Shown one piece after another: positions 41,949 through 50,839 of a DNA stretch of 64,000 nucleotides (within the stretch, counting starts at the first letter, position 1; every line of letters starts with the position of its first letter). The notes under the pieces are model-generated. The model saw nothing but the letters and a program-made list of their open reading frames with translations. It had not been told where the DNA came from and ran no database searches. The position numbers were made by a program, and so were the translations under genes. The stretch comes from JAAXHF01 sp965242605 (GTDB lineage Bacteria; Desulfobacterota; Binatia; Bin18): assembly GCA_965242605.1 (NCBI GenBank), contig CBDESS010000002.1, positions 558,001-622,000 of the forward strand. Direction: 5' to 3'.

Positions 41949-42932
41949 ATGCAGATTGCTGAGCTTGGCGAGTTCCCGTTTCTCCGCCGTCTGCGCGACC
42001 GGCTGCCGGCCGACCCGCGGGTCAGCCTTGGCGTGGGCGACGACTGCGCGGCCCTCACCCTGCCGGGGACGACCCTGCTGACCACCGACGCCCTGGTCGA
42101 AAATGTTCACTTTCGGCGTGAATGGACCTCTTTGGTCAGCCTGGGGGCCAAGGCGTTCGCGGTCAATGCCAGCGATATTCTCGCGATGGGCGGCGAACCG
42201 ACGTTTGCTCTGCTCAGCATCAGTATTCCACACCAGGACACGGTTGAGGAGTTGGACGATTTTTTTGACGGCTTTCTGGCCGCGGCCTACGAGCGTCAGG
42301 TCGCCCTGATTGGCGGCAACATGAGCGCCGGGCCGTGCCTGACCGTATCGGTTACCCTGCTCGGCCACGCCCCACACGGGATTGTGACCCGGGCCGGGGC
42401 GCAGGTCGGCGACGATGTGTATGTGACCGGCACTCTGGGCGACGCCGCTCTGGGTCTGCGGCTCTTTGAGCAGGGCCGGGACGACGCCCTCGCCCAAGCC
42501 CCCAAGGCCCGCTTTGCGTGCCCGCAGCCACGTTTTGAGGTAGCCCGGGAAATCAGCGCCCGGGGGCTGGCGACAGCGATGCTTGACGTGAGCGATGGGC
42601 TGCTCCAGGACCTGGGCCGTGTGTGTGAAGAGAGCTGCGTCGGGGCGCGGATTGAGGCCGCCCGCCTGCCCCTGTCCGATGCCTGTCGCAGTCTCCTCGG
42701 TGCCCGGGCCTGGGATGTGGCGCTGACCGGCGGCGAAGATTACGAGTTGTTGTTCTGCGCGCCGACTGGCCGGAGGGCGGCCCTGCAAACCGCGGCCGAA
42801 ACCTGCGGCTGCGCTATCACCCGGGTCGGAACGATTGTCCCGGAGCGGGACGGCCGCCGGGTGCTTGATGCAGCCGGCAACCCCTATACCCCGCCCCAAG
42901 CCGGCCACGACCACTTTCGCCACGCCTGCTGA
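41949..42932 (+). CDS. thiL: Thiamine-monophosphate kinase
   Basis: A 327-residue enzyme phosphorylating thiamine-P to thiamine-PP. Motifs: GVGDDCAAL (metal-binding Asp pair), TTDALVENVHF, NASDILAMGGEP, GGNMSAGP, MLDVSDGLLQDLGR, and ALTGGEDYELLF. Typical of the PurM/ThiL superfamily. It starts 23 nt after dnaJ and 11 nt before larB. Confidence 0.95.
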   Translation: MQIAELGEFPFLRRLRDRLPADPRVSLGVGDDCAALTLPGTTLLTTDALVENVHFRREWTSLVSLGAKAFAVNASDILAMGGEPTFALLSISIPHQDTVEELDDFFDGFLAAAYERQVALIGGNMSAGPCLTVSVTLLGHAPHGIVTRAGAQVGDDVYVTGTLGDAALGLRLFEQGRDDALAQAPKARFACPQPRFEVAREISARGLATAMLDVSDGLLQDLGRVCEESCVGARIEAARLPLSDACRSLLGARAWDVALTGGEDYELLFCAPTGRRAALQTAAETCGCAITRVGTIVPERDGRRVLDAAGNPYTPPQAGHDHFRHAC

Positions 42933-42943
42933 GCTGCACGGCT

Positions 42944-43738
42944 ATGGATCGCGCCCGTTTGCACGACTTATTATCCCAGGTCCAAAGCGGACAGGTCGCG
43001 GTTGAGCAGGCCGTCGAAGTGCTGAAAACCCTGCCCTTTGAAGACCTCGGCTTTGCCCGCGTTGACCATCACCGTGCGCTACGCGCCGGGTTTCCCGAGG
43101 TCATTTTCGGCCAGGGCAAAACCGCGGCCCAGATTACGGCGATTGCCCAACGCCTCATCGCTGGCGGCCAGCGCGCCCTGATCACCCGTCTTGAGGCCGA
43201 CAAGGCGACCGCGGTCCGCGCCGGGCTGCCGGCTCTGCGCTACTACGCCGAGGCGCGCGTCGCCGTCACCGGACCGCCGCGGCTAGGCCCACCGCCCGAA
43301 CAGGGCCATATTCTGGTGGCCGCGGCTGGAACGGCCGACCTGCCGGTCGCCGAAGAGGCGGCGGTGTCGGCTGAACTGCTCGGCAACCGGACGGAACGTC
43401 TGTACGATGTGGGGGTGGCCGGCCTGCACCGCCTGCTTGGCAGCCTTGACCAGCTCCGGGCGGCCAGCGTGCTGATTGTCGTGGCCGGCATGGAAGGGGC
43501 CTTGCCGAGTGTGGTGGGCGGACTCGTTGACCGGCCGGTGATTGCCGTGCCGACCAGCGTTGGCTACGGCGCGAGCTTTCATGGACTTGCGGCCCTGTTG
43601 GCCATGCTCAACTCGTGCGCGGCCGGCATCACCGTGGTGAATATCAATAATGGCTTTGGTGCCGCGGCCGCGGCAACGCTGATGAATCGTCTGACGTGTC
43701 CCACAAACGCACAGCCTCCAAGCCAGGCTCCGGCCTAA
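42944..43738 (+). CDS. larB: Nickel pincer cofactor biosynthesis protein LarB
   Basis: A 264-residue protein with a PurE-like C-terminal domain. LarB carboxylates and hydrolyses nicotinic acid adenine dinucleotide, the first step toward the nickel-pincer cofactor of lactate racemase-type enzymes. Signatures: LGFARVDHHRALRAGFPEVIFGQGK, ILVAAAGTADLPVAEEA, YDVGVAGLHRLL, VAGMEGALPSVVGGLVDRPVIAVPTSVGYGASFHGLAALLAMLNSCAAGITVVNINNGFGAA. larC, larE and larA are not in the window. It overlaps the next gene by 43 nt. Confidence 0.93.
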   Translation: MDRARLHDLLSQVQSGQVAVEQAVEVLKTLPFEDLGFARVDHHRALRAGFPEVIFGQGKTAAQITAIAQRLIAGGQRALITRLEADKATAVRAGLPALRYYAEARVAVTGPPRLGPPPEQGHILVAAAGTADLPVAEEAAVSAELLGNRTERLYDVGVAGLHRLLGSLDQLRAASVLIVVAGMEGALPSVVGGLVDRPVIAVPTSVGYGASFHGLAALLAMLNSCAAGITVVNINNGFGAAAAATLMNRLTCPTNAQPPSQAPA

Positions 43739-45078
43739 CCCAAGGGCGGGCGAAACGCGCCCTCCAGGTCGGCTCGCTGACCTCGGCGGTGGGCGGCAGC
43801 TATGTCTGGTACGCCCTCACCCACCTCTTCCAATCCGCTGACAAAAAAGAGCAGGCGCTGTTAGACGTGCATCTCAGGAATGCCCTGCGTATTGTTGAGC
43901 GTTCGCGCGAGCTGCGCGGGGCGTTTATGAAGCTCATCCAGATGCTCAGTATGCGCGGCGACCTGCTGCCGTCTGAGGTGGTAGATGTCTTGTCGGTCGT
44001 CCAGTCCTCTGTACCGCCGATGGACTCCGAGCTCATTCGCAACCAGGTCAAGGCAGAACTCGGTGCCTGGCCACACCAATTGTTCAAGCACTTCGAGCCC
44101 GAGGCCTTTGCCGCGGCCTCGCTTGGTCAGGTCCATCGGGCGAGACTCAAGAACGGCAGGGATGTGGTCGTCAAGATTCAGTATCCCGGCGTGGACAGGA
44201 CTGTTGAGCACGATTTGAAAAATATGCGGGCTCTGCTCCAGGCCTTGACGCTGCTCACCCGCGATATCCTGCGCCAACGGTTTGAGGTGGATGAGCTCTA
44301 TCACGAAATGGCGGAGCGGTTGCACGAAGAACTCGATTACCTGCACGAAGCCAGGAACATCAAGCGCTTTCGGCGCTTGTTTGCCGATGACGCAGAGCTG
44401 CTCATCCCCCGGGTGTTCCCCAGGTTTTCGTCCCAGCGCGTGCTGACCATGGAGTATATTGACGGCTACAGCTTCCACGACATTCTTGCCCCGGGCGTTG
44501 ACACGGAGCTGAAAGACTGGGTGGCGATCAAATACTTTCAGATCACTTGGCGACAGATTTTTGACTTTGGGGTGCTGCACACCGACCCCCAGCCGGGGAA
44601 TTATCTGGTGACCTATCACCCCAAGCTGGCCATGCTCGACTTTGGCAGTGTACGGGTCTTTCCCCCCACGATTCGGCGCACCTATCTTGCGCTGGCGCGG
44701 GCTATTATCGAACGTGATGAACAGACCATGACAGAGTGTTTTGTCTCGCTCGGCTTCTTGGACGCCGACGTTGACCCTGCCCCGCTGCTCCGAATCATGT
44801 ACCTGATCTTTGAGCCGGTGCTGGAAGACCGCATCTATGACCCGCACGATTTTCATTCTGCCGAGAAGAGCGTCGAGGTCACGGCCATCAGCCTTGAGCA
44901 TCGGCTCTTCAACGCGCCCGGGCACCGCCTGTTTCTGGTGCGCGCCCTGATCGGTTTAGAATCCTATGTGCAGCAGTTCCGAACGGTGACAAATTGGCAC
45001 CGGCTGTTCCGGGAATGTCTTGAGCGCAGCGAAGCCGCGGCGCACTACGGCGCGGTGTCGGTGGACACGCGCTGCTGA
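43696..45078 (+). CDS. ABC1/AarF (UbiB) family atypical kinase
   Basis: A 460-residue ADCK/UbiB-like protein. Motifs: AFMKLIQMLSMRGDLLP at the KxGQ position, AAASLGQVHRARL (Ala-rich loop), VVVKIQYPGV (catalytic Lys), HTDPQPGNYL (catalytic loop) and LDFGSV (metal-binding Asp). The KxGQ motif here reads KLIQ, with Ile for the invariant Gly. Family members work in isoprenoid lipid or quinone metabolism as ATPases rather than protein kinases. GTG start overlaps larB by 43 nt; the 3' end overlaps the convergent ClC gene by 34 nt. Confidence 0.85.
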   Translation: MSHKRTASKPGSGLTQGRAKRALQVGSLTSAVGGSYVWYALTHLFQSADKKEQALLDVHLRNALRIVERSRELRGAFMKLIQMLSMRGDLLPSEVVDVLSVVQSSVPPMDSELIRNQVKAELGAWPHQLFKHFEPEAFAAASLGQVHRARLKNGRDVVVKIQYPGVDRTVEHDLKNMRALLQALTLLTRDILRQRFEVDELYHEMAERLHEELDYLHEARNIKRFRRLFADDAELLIPRVFPRFSSQRVLTMEYIDGYSFHDILAPGVDTELKDWVAIKYFQITWRQIFDFGVLHTDPQPGNYLVTYHPKLAMLDFGSVRVFPPTIRRTYLALARAIIERDEQTMTECFVSLGFLDADVDPAPLLRIMYLIFEPVLEDRIYDPHDFHSAEKSVEVTAISLEHRLFNAPGHRLFLVRALIGLESYVQQFRTVTNWHRLFRECLERSEAAAHYGAVSVDTRC

Positions 45079-47102
45079 AAGGTCGCCATCGCCTCCTGAT
45101 GCCCGGCCAGAATCAGCGTATCGGTGGCGTGCAGCGGTTGGTCGGGCTGGGGCAGGTGGTCGCTTGGGCCTGTGTTCCCGACGGTCCGAACGGCCAGGAC
45201 GGTGACATGATAGCGGGCGCGCAGGTCGAGTTCTTTGAGCGTTTTGCCGCTGAAGGCAGCCGGCAGCCGGAGCAGTACGACCGTATACTGGGGCGGCAGG
45301 GTGAGGCCGTTGCGATGCTGGGGCGTACCGAGGGGCATGGTCCCCAGAAACTCTTTGCGCAACACCTCACGGTTATAGAGGTCAAGCATGTCCTGCTGGG
45401 CCACCACCCCGACCACCTTGGGTACCGCGCCTGACTCTACCACCGGCAGCCGCTCGGTGCCGCTGCCGCTGAACTTCTCGATGCACTCGGCCAGGGTTTC
45501 GCCCGGATAGGCCATGACCGAGACGGGCTGGGCCATGTCACGCGCAACGATCAGCCCGCCAAGTTCGCCGTTGTTCAGAAAGCTCTTGATATCGTGGAGA
45601 TGCACCACCCCGGTCAGCCGGGTGTGCTGATTGACCAGGTAGTAGTTGGGCTCTTGGGAGGCCAGAAATTTATTGACCACCTCCTGGAAGGCGGCTCCTT
45701 CGGCCAGGGTCGGGGCCGGGCTGCGCATGACATCGGCGACGTGGAAGGATTGCATGACCGTCCCTTCCCTGCCCCGGAGCAGAGAGATGCCTTTGCGGGA
45801 GAGCTTCAGGGTATAGATGGAGTAGGTGTACAGATAGCGGGCGGTGACGGTACTCAAGGTACACGCAATCATCACCGGCAGAATAATCTGATAGTCCCCG
45901 GTCAGCTCAAACAGCATGAGAATGGCGGTGACCGGAGCGTGGGTCGTGCCGGCCACGACCGCGCCCATCCCGACCAGGGCGTAGGCTTCGGGTTCAGCGG
46001 TCAGGCCGGGGAGGACCGCGTGGACGGCGTGACCGAATAATCCCCCGGCCACCACGCCGAGAAACAGGGACGGTGAGAAGATGCCGCCCGACGCGCCCGA
46101 GCCGAGGGTGGTACAGGTGGCGATGAGTTTGATGCCGAACAGGAGGGCCAAAAACTGCCACTCGGTCGCCTCGTGCAGCAGGCGATACATGGCCTCAAAC
46201 CCCGTCCCATACACCTCGGGCCAGGACAGCAGCAGGCCGCCGACGAGCAGGCCGCCGACGGTCGTCCGCAAGACCGGCGGAATGGGACTGCGCTCAAACA
46301 GGTCCTCGCTCGTATACAGGACGCGAATGAAGATGACGGCCACGAATCCCATCAGGATGCCGAGCAGGGTGTACAGGGGCACCTCGCCGTAGTGCAGCAG
46401 GGAGTACTGGGGAACCTGAAAGGCCGGGACGTTGCCCAGATAGGCGCGTGAGACCGCGGTCGCCAGCACAGACGAGAGCACAATCGGCGCAAACGCCGGA
46501 ACGGCGAAATTGCCCAAAATCACCTCCAGGGCAAAAAAGGCCCCAGCAATCGGGGCGTTAAACGTGGCCGCAATGCCGCCCGCCGCCCCACAGCCAACCA
46601 GCGTCCGCACTTGGTCTGGGGACAGCCGCATCAGCTGCCCGCAGCTCGAACCGAGGGCCGAGCCAATCTGGATGACAGGACCCTCGCGGCCGGTCGAGCC
46701 ACCCGTGCCGATCGTCACTGCTGAAGCCACGGTTTTGGCCAGCGCCACCCGGGCTCGGATGACCCCTCCCCGGAGGGCGACGGCTTCCATGACCTCTGGC
46801 ACCCCGTGCCCCTTGGCCTCAACCGCCCAGCGGGTGACAATTGGCGTGACAAGCAGGCCGCCGATCGCCGGCAGACACAGCTTCCAATACCACGGCAGGG
46901 TCGGGAGGATGGCCAGCGGAGAGGTTGAGCCAAGAGCGATGTTCTGGACAAGGTGAAGCAGTTCGTGAAAGCCAATCGCCACCACGCCGACGATCAGCCC
47001 GACCACACAGGCCAGCACAATGTTGACGCTCTGCTGTCGAGTTTGCAGCAGGGCCAAGAGTCTGTGGGTGAGCGGGGTTTCGGGGGGGGCTGTCTCGGCC
47101 AT
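45045..47102 (-). CDS. ClC-type chloride channel/antiporter with CBS and TrkA-C domains
   Basis: A 685-residue membrane protein. The ClC core spans residues 25-440: GHGVPEV at the GSGIP position (His for the Ser ligand), GREGP with the gating Glu, and GASGGIFSPSLFLG. After it come two CBS motifs (VADVMRSPAPTLAEGAAF..., IVARDMAQPVSVMAYPGETLAECIEKF...RLPVVE) and a TrkA-C/RCK_C-like end (LPAAFSGKTLKELDLRARYHVTVLAVRT...TDTLILAG). The cytoplasmic domains point to nucleotide or ligand control of Cl- flux. The GHGVPEV form is known in many bacterial ClCs. Confidence 0.93.
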   Translation of the reverse strand: MAETAPPETPLTHRLLALLQTRQQSVNIVLACVVGLIVGVVAIGFHELLHLVQNIALGSTSPLAILPTLPWYWKLCLPAIGGLLVTPIVTRWAVEAKGHGVPEVMEAVALRGGVIRARVALAKTVASAVTIGTGGSTGREGPVIQIGSALGSSCGQLMRLSPDQVRTLVGCGAAGGIAATFNAPIAGAFFALEVILGNFAVPAFAPIVLSSVLATAVSRAYLGNVPAFQVPQYSLLHYGEVPLYTLLGILMGFVAVIFIRVLYTSEDLFERSPIPPVLRTTVGGLLVGGLLLSWPEVYGTGFEAMYRLLHEATEWQFLALLFGIKLIATCTTLGSGASGGIFSPSLFLGVVAGGLFGHAVHAVLPGLTAEPEAYALVGMGAVVAGTTHAPVTAILMLFELTGDYQIILPVMIACTLSTVTARYLYTYSIYTLKLSRKGISLLRGREGTVMQSFHVADVMRSPAPTLAEGAAFQEVVNKFLASQEPNYYLVNQHTRLTGVVHLHDIKSFLNNGELGGLIVARDMAQPVSVMAYPGETLAECIEKFSGSGTERLPVVESGAVPKVVGVVAQQDMLDLYNREVLRKEFLGTMPLGTPQHRNGLTLPPQYTVVLLRLPAAFSGKTLKELDLRARYHVTVLAVRTVGNTGPSDHLPQPDQPLHATDTLILAGHQEAMATFQQRVSTDTAP

Positions 47103-47167
47103 GCTGTATTGTGTGCTATCCGTGCCGGCTTGTCCACTTTGGGGGCAAGTGCTTGCCCTTCTTGCGC

Positions 47168-47195
47168 TTGACTTTCCCGGACGGGCGTCTATCCT
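47168..47195 (+). promoter_or_regulatory. rpsU promoter
   Basis: TTGACT at 47168-47173, 16-bp spacer, TATCCT at 47190-47195, about 40 bp before the bS21 start codon. Confidence 0.5.
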
Positions 47196-47236
47196 GCATA
47201 GGCTGACAGCCTTTGTCGGGAGGAGGTGATTGCCTC

Positions 47237-47434
47237 ATGGCAGGTGTCCGGGTGAAGGAAAACGAGCCCATAGAGAGCGCCATCCGCCGTTTTAAGAAGC
47301 AGTGCGAAAAGGCCGGTGTTCTCCAGGAACTCAAAAAGCGCGAGCACTATGAAAAACCGAGCGTGCGCCGCAAACGGAAAGCCGTCGCCGCCAGAAAACG
47401 CGCCTTACGTCGGGCCAGCCGTTCGTTCTACTAA
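47237..47434 (+). CDS. rpsU: 30S ribosomal protein bS21
   Basis: A 65-residue basic protein: VRVKENEPIESAIRRFKKQC, EKAGVLQELKKREHYEKPSVRRKRK and an Arg/Lys-rich tail. ATG at 47237 follows GGGAGGAGGT. bS21 assists initiation on the 30S subunit. rpsU followed by dnaG is the conserved macromolecular synthesis operon order. Confidence 0.95.
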   Translation: MAGVRVKENEPIESAIRRFKKQCEKAGVLQELKKREHYEKPSVRRKRKAVAARKRALRRASRSFY

Positions 47435-47485
47435 AGAGCACTGAGTTGCCCCGAGTTGCCCCGCCTGTGCTGCCTGTCTCCACAT

Positions 47486-47510
47486 CCACCCGAGCCCGGG
47501 TGGGTGTTTC
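47486..47510 (+). terminator. Hairpin after rpsU
   Basis: CCACCCG and CGGGTGG form a perfect 7-bp GC-rich stem with a 4-nt loop, followed by GTGTTTC. The T-run is short, so it may be a partial terminator that lets some rpsU transcription continue into dnaG. Confidence 0.5.
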
Positions 47511-47575
47511 GCTCTGGGCGGGATACGGCGGCTGTTATACTGTAGCCGAACCCCGCCGATTGAGAGCTCGCCCGC

Positions 47576-49405
47576 ATGGCAGACCGGATTCCTGAGGCTA
47601 CGCTGGCCGAGATCCGCGCCCGCATCAGTATTGTTGACGTGATCTCGGGCTATGTCGCCCTGAGCAAAGCGGGCCGCAACCATATGGGCCTGTGCCCTTT
47701 TCACGCCGAGAAGACTCCGTCCTTCAGCGTGCATGAGGAACGCGGCTTTTTTCACTGTTTTGGCTGTCAGGCCAGCGGCAATGTGTTCACCTTTGTCTCC
47801 AAGATTGAGGGCCTCACCTTCCCGGAAGCCGTGCGCCGGCTGGCCAAACAGGCCGGCGTCGCCCTGCCGGCGAGCCGTGACCCCCAGGCTCAGGAACGCG
47901 CCCGTCTGTACCGCCTCAACGAACTGGCCAGTGTCTATTTTCAGCGCTGCCTGGCCGGCCCCGGCGGGGGTGACGCTCGGCACTATGTAGCCGGGCGTGG
48001 GCTCCAGCCCGAAGTGGTCAAACAGTTCCGGCTGGGCTTTGCCCCGCTTGGTTCGGATGGTCTGGTCCACTTTTTGACCAGCCAGAAGGCCGACTTGCGT
48101 GCCGCCGCGCGGCTGGGCCTCATCGTCGAGCGAGAGGGGGGCGGCTATTATGACAAGTTCCGCCACCGTCTGATGTTTCCAATTACCGATGTAGTCGGCC
48201 AGCCGGTCGGCTTTGGCGGGCGGCTGTTGCCCCAGGCGGAGCAGGCCCGGCAGACCTCAGCAGCGCATCGGCCGCCCCGCTCCGCGCCCAAATATATCAA
48301 TTCGTCAGAGTCTGCTGTGTATAAAAAGGGGACGCTGGTCTACGGCCTGGCCCAGGCCAAGACCGCCATCAAGAGCCGCGAGCGCGCCCTGGTTGTTGAG
48401 GGCTATATCGACCTGCTGGCTCTCGCCCAGCACGGCCACAGCGAGACGGTCGCCGTTTTAGGCACGGCCCTGACGGTTGCTCAGCTCAGGCAGCTGCGCC
48501 GCTTTACGCGTGAGGTCTATCTTTTTTTTGATGGCGACGAGGCTGGCCGACGGGCGGCCACTCGGGCCTATCCCCTGTGTCTGGACGCCGAAGTGAACGG
48601 CCGAGGGATTTTTCTGTCCCAGGGCGAAGACCCCGACTCCTTTGTCCGCAGGCACGACCGGGCCGCACTCAACGACCTGATTGAGCAGGCCGAGTCGCTC
48701 CAGGATTTCTATCTCCGCCGTCACTCCCTCCCCCCTGGGGCATCTGCTTTTCAACGGGCGCAGGCCGCACGGCAGGCGCTCTCCGAGCTACAACCGAACG
48801 ATATGATGCTCCGAGGGGCGTTGTTGACGCAGCTCGCCCAGCATTTCGGGGTGAATGAAGAGGAGCTCCGCCGCTCGGCCGCGGACACCACCCCGTCCCA
48901 AAAATCGAGAGGAAGGCAGGACGCCTCATCTTCAGCCGCCTCACGTCGCCCGCCGCCGGCCCGGCCTCGTCGTCTGCCCGCCCTGTCTCCCCAGGCCGCG
49001 GTGGAGACAGAGTTGCTGTATCTGATGCTCATTGACCGCCAGCTCGCCCTGCGGGCCGCCAGTGAGGGCCTTGTCGCGTCTTTTCAACACTGGCCGGCGC
49101 TGGCCACCGACCTTGTGGCTGCGTGGCAGGAACACGACCAGATTGATGTCGGAACTGTGCTGGATACCCTCCCCCACGAGCTGGCAGGACTGGCCACCCG
49201 GGTGAGCCGGGCCGAGGCCGATGAGCCGTCCGCCGCGGAAACCGGGCAGCGGGAACAGGTGTTCGCCGATTGTGTCCGGCGGCTGCGCACCACCCGGCGA
49301 AAATCCGTCCGTGAGCAGCTCCAGCAGCAGATTCGGGAAGCCGAGTTGAGAGGCGATGACGAGGCCGTCCGCCGCAGCCTCCAGCAGTTGCAAGGGCTGG
49401 GATAG
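47576..49405 (+). CDS. dnaG: DNA primase
   Basis: A 609-residue primase. The N-terminal zinc-binding domain reads GLCPFHAEKTPSFSVHEERGFFHCFGCQASGNVFTFVS (Cys-His-Cys-Cys ligands). The TOPRIM catalytic core has LVVEGYIDLLAL and FFDGDEAGRRAA, with GGRLLPQ upstream. The C-terminal DnaB-interacting part is Ala/Arg/Pro-rich. It synthesises RNA primers at the fork. A TATACT -10-like box lies about 35 bp before the start. Confidence 0.95.
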   Translation: MADRIPEATLAEIRARISIVDVISGYVALSKAGRNHMGLCPFHAEKTPSFSVHEERGFFHCFGCQASGNVFTFVSKIEGLTFPEAVRRLAKQAGVALPASRDPQAQERARLYRLNELASVYFQRCLAGPGGGDARHYVAGRGLQPEVVKQFRLGFAPLGSDGLVHFLTSQKADLRAAARLGLIVEREGGGYYDKFRHRLMFPITDVVGQPVGFGGRLLPQAEQARQTSAAHRPPRSAPKYINSSESAVYKKGTLVYGLAQAKTAIKSRERALVVEGYIDLLALAQHGHSETVAVLGTALTVAQLRQLRRFTREVYLFFDGDEAGRRAATRAYPLCLDAEVNGRGIFLSQGEDPDSFVRRHDRAALNDLIEQAESLQDFYLRRHSLPPGASAFQRAQAARQALSELQPNDMMLRGALLTQLAQHFGVNEEELRRSAADTTPSQKSRGRQDASSSAASRRPPPARPRRLPALSPQAAVETELLYLMLIDRQLALRAASEGLVASFQHWPALATDLVAAWQEHDQIDVGTVLDTLPHELAGLATRVSRAEADEPSAAETGQREQVFADCVRRLRTTRRKSVREQLQQQIREAELRGDDEAVRRSLQQLQGLG

Positions 49406-49553
49406 GGACGACCTGGGAACGCGGGTATCCTGCCCGCACCCTTCAGTCTTGTTGCAACGGCTGGATATGCAGAGATGTAGAGAAACACAGGGGCGAGCAG
49501 TAGGCATACGACCGGGCGTATGCTATGAAGGAGCACGGTTCAGACCGCGCCCA

Positions 49554-49627
49554 GGGCCCATAGCTCAGTTGGTTAGAGCAGCCGGCTCATAACCGGCTGG
49601 TCCCAGGTTCGAGTCCTGGTGGGCCCA
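49554..49627 (+). tRNA. tRNA with CAU anticodon (Met or Ile2)
   Basis: A complete cloverleaf of 74 nt: acceptor GGGCCCA/TGGGCCC plus discriminator A, D-arm TAGCTCAGTTGGTTAGAGCA, anticodon arm GCCGGCTCATAACCGGC with CAT at 49588-49590, and T-arm CCAGGTTCGAGTCCTGG. CCA is not encoded. The acceptor lacks the C1-A72 mismatch of initiator tRNA. It is therefore elongator Met or the lysidine-modified Ile2 tRNA; sequence alone does not separate these safely. Confidence 0.92.
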
Positions 49628-49661
49628 TTCGACACCGGGAGACAAGCGAAAGGAGGTCTTC

Positions 49662-50396
49662 TTGGCTAGACGACAGATCGATGTGCTGGTTGAGCTTCAG
49701 GAGCTTGACCAAAAGCTGTCTCGAAAAGAACAGTGTCTGCAAGAGTTGCGTCAGCGCCTGACCGCTATTCGCTCAGAGATAGAAGACACCGAGCAGAAGA
49801 AGGTGGCCCAACAGGAGAAGGTGCAAGGGCTTGAGGCCGCGCTCCGTGACCTCGAAGGGCGGCGCAAACTCGCAGAAGACGAAATCAAGGACAAGCGGGT
49901 CCGCTTGGCCCGTGTCAGAAATGAGCGGGAAAGGCTCGCCGTCGAGCGAGAGATCGGAGTGGCGCAGGAACAAAAGGAGAAGCTGGAAGAGAGCGCCCAG
50001 CCGCTGCGTGAACAGCGGAAACACGCGAAGGAGGGCTTGGTCCAGATCGAGGACCGCCTGGAAGAACTCCAGAAAGAGGAGCGGAAGGTCCGGTGCCAGA
50101 TCGTGGCCCTCGAGCGCGAAGTGCGCCCGATGCGCGAAGAGCGTGTCGGCCTGGTCCGCTGTCTTGACCCCACCCTCCTGAGCCGATACGAGCGCATCTT
50201 TGCCAAATGCGGCAGGCTGGCCGTAGTGCAGATTCAACAGAGGACATGCAAGGGATGCCATATGCGGCTCCCACCGCAGCTGTGCAATCAGATCCAGAGC
50301 AGTGAACTTCAACGGTCTGAAACAATTTATTACTGTCCGCACTGCACGCGGATCACCTATTGGCCGAAGTCTGCTGAGGAGGAGCCCACGGCCTGA
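49662..50396 (+). CDS. Coiled-coil protein with C4 zinc ribbon (DUF164/CdsZ-like)
   Basis: A 244-residue protein. Residues 1-165 form a long charged coiled coil (LVELQELDQKLSRKEQCLQELRQRL...). Residues 195-235 form the zinc ribbon with CKGCH and YYCPHC. This matches the widespread zf-RING_7/DUF164 proteins, one of which (CdsZ) has been implicated in binding during secretion or division; the general role is unclear. The TTG start follows GAAAGGAGGT. It lies between a tRNA gene and rnpB, probably on one transcript. Confidence 0.85.
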   Translation: MARRQIDVLVELQELDQKLSRKEQCLQELRQRLTAIRSEIEDTEQKKVAQQEKVQGLEAALRDLEGRRKLAEDEIKDKRVRLARVRNERERLAVEREIGVAQEQKEKLEESAQPLREQRKHAKEGLVQIEDRLEELQKEERKVRCQIVALEREVRPMREERVGLVRCLDPTLLSRYERIFAKCGRLAVVQIQQRTCKGCHMRLPPQLCNQIQSSELQRSETIYYCPHCTRITYWPKSAEEEPTA

Positions 50397-50412
50397 CCCG
50401 GGCCGCCAGTGT

Positions 50413-50800
50413 GAGAGGAGATTACATGGTCGCGGGCCTGCCCGCCAGGTTCGAGGAAAGTCCGGACTCCTTGGGGGAGGGTGGCCGCTAACCACGGCCG
50501 GCCGTGAGGCCGGGAAAGTGCCACAGAAAAGAGACCGCTCAAGTGGCCGCGGGGCCGCTCTGAGCAAGGGTGAAAAGGTGAGGTAAGCGCTCACCAGGTC
50601 CCTGAGAGATTGGGGACGCTGGGCAAACCCCACCCGGAGCAAGACCAAATAGGAAGGGGTCCGCTTGCGGACAAGAGCCACCCCACTCTGCCTTCCGGGT
50701 TCGGTCGCCAGAGCAGCGCGGCAACGTGCTGCCAAGAGGAATGACCATGACCCCGGCGTGTTGTGTCGGGGAACAGAATCCGGCTTATCGATCTCCTCTC
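50413..50800 (+). ncRNA. rnpB: RNase P RNA, class A
   Basis: Universally conserved segments are in order: GAGGAAAGTCCGGACTCC (P4 5' strand region), CAGAAAAGAGACCGC, GGTGAAAAGGTGAGGTAAG, CAAACCCCACCCGGAGCAAGACCAAATAGG and CAGAATCCGGCTTAT (P4 3' strand). The ends form P1: GAGAGGAGAT at 50413-50422 pairs perfectly with ATCTCCTCTC at 50791-50800. About 388 nt. It starts 17 nt after the zinc-ribbon gene. Confidence 0.95.
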
Positions 50801-50839
50801 CTCCCCCATCCCCAGTCTCTCGAGAGAGAACCCATCGTC

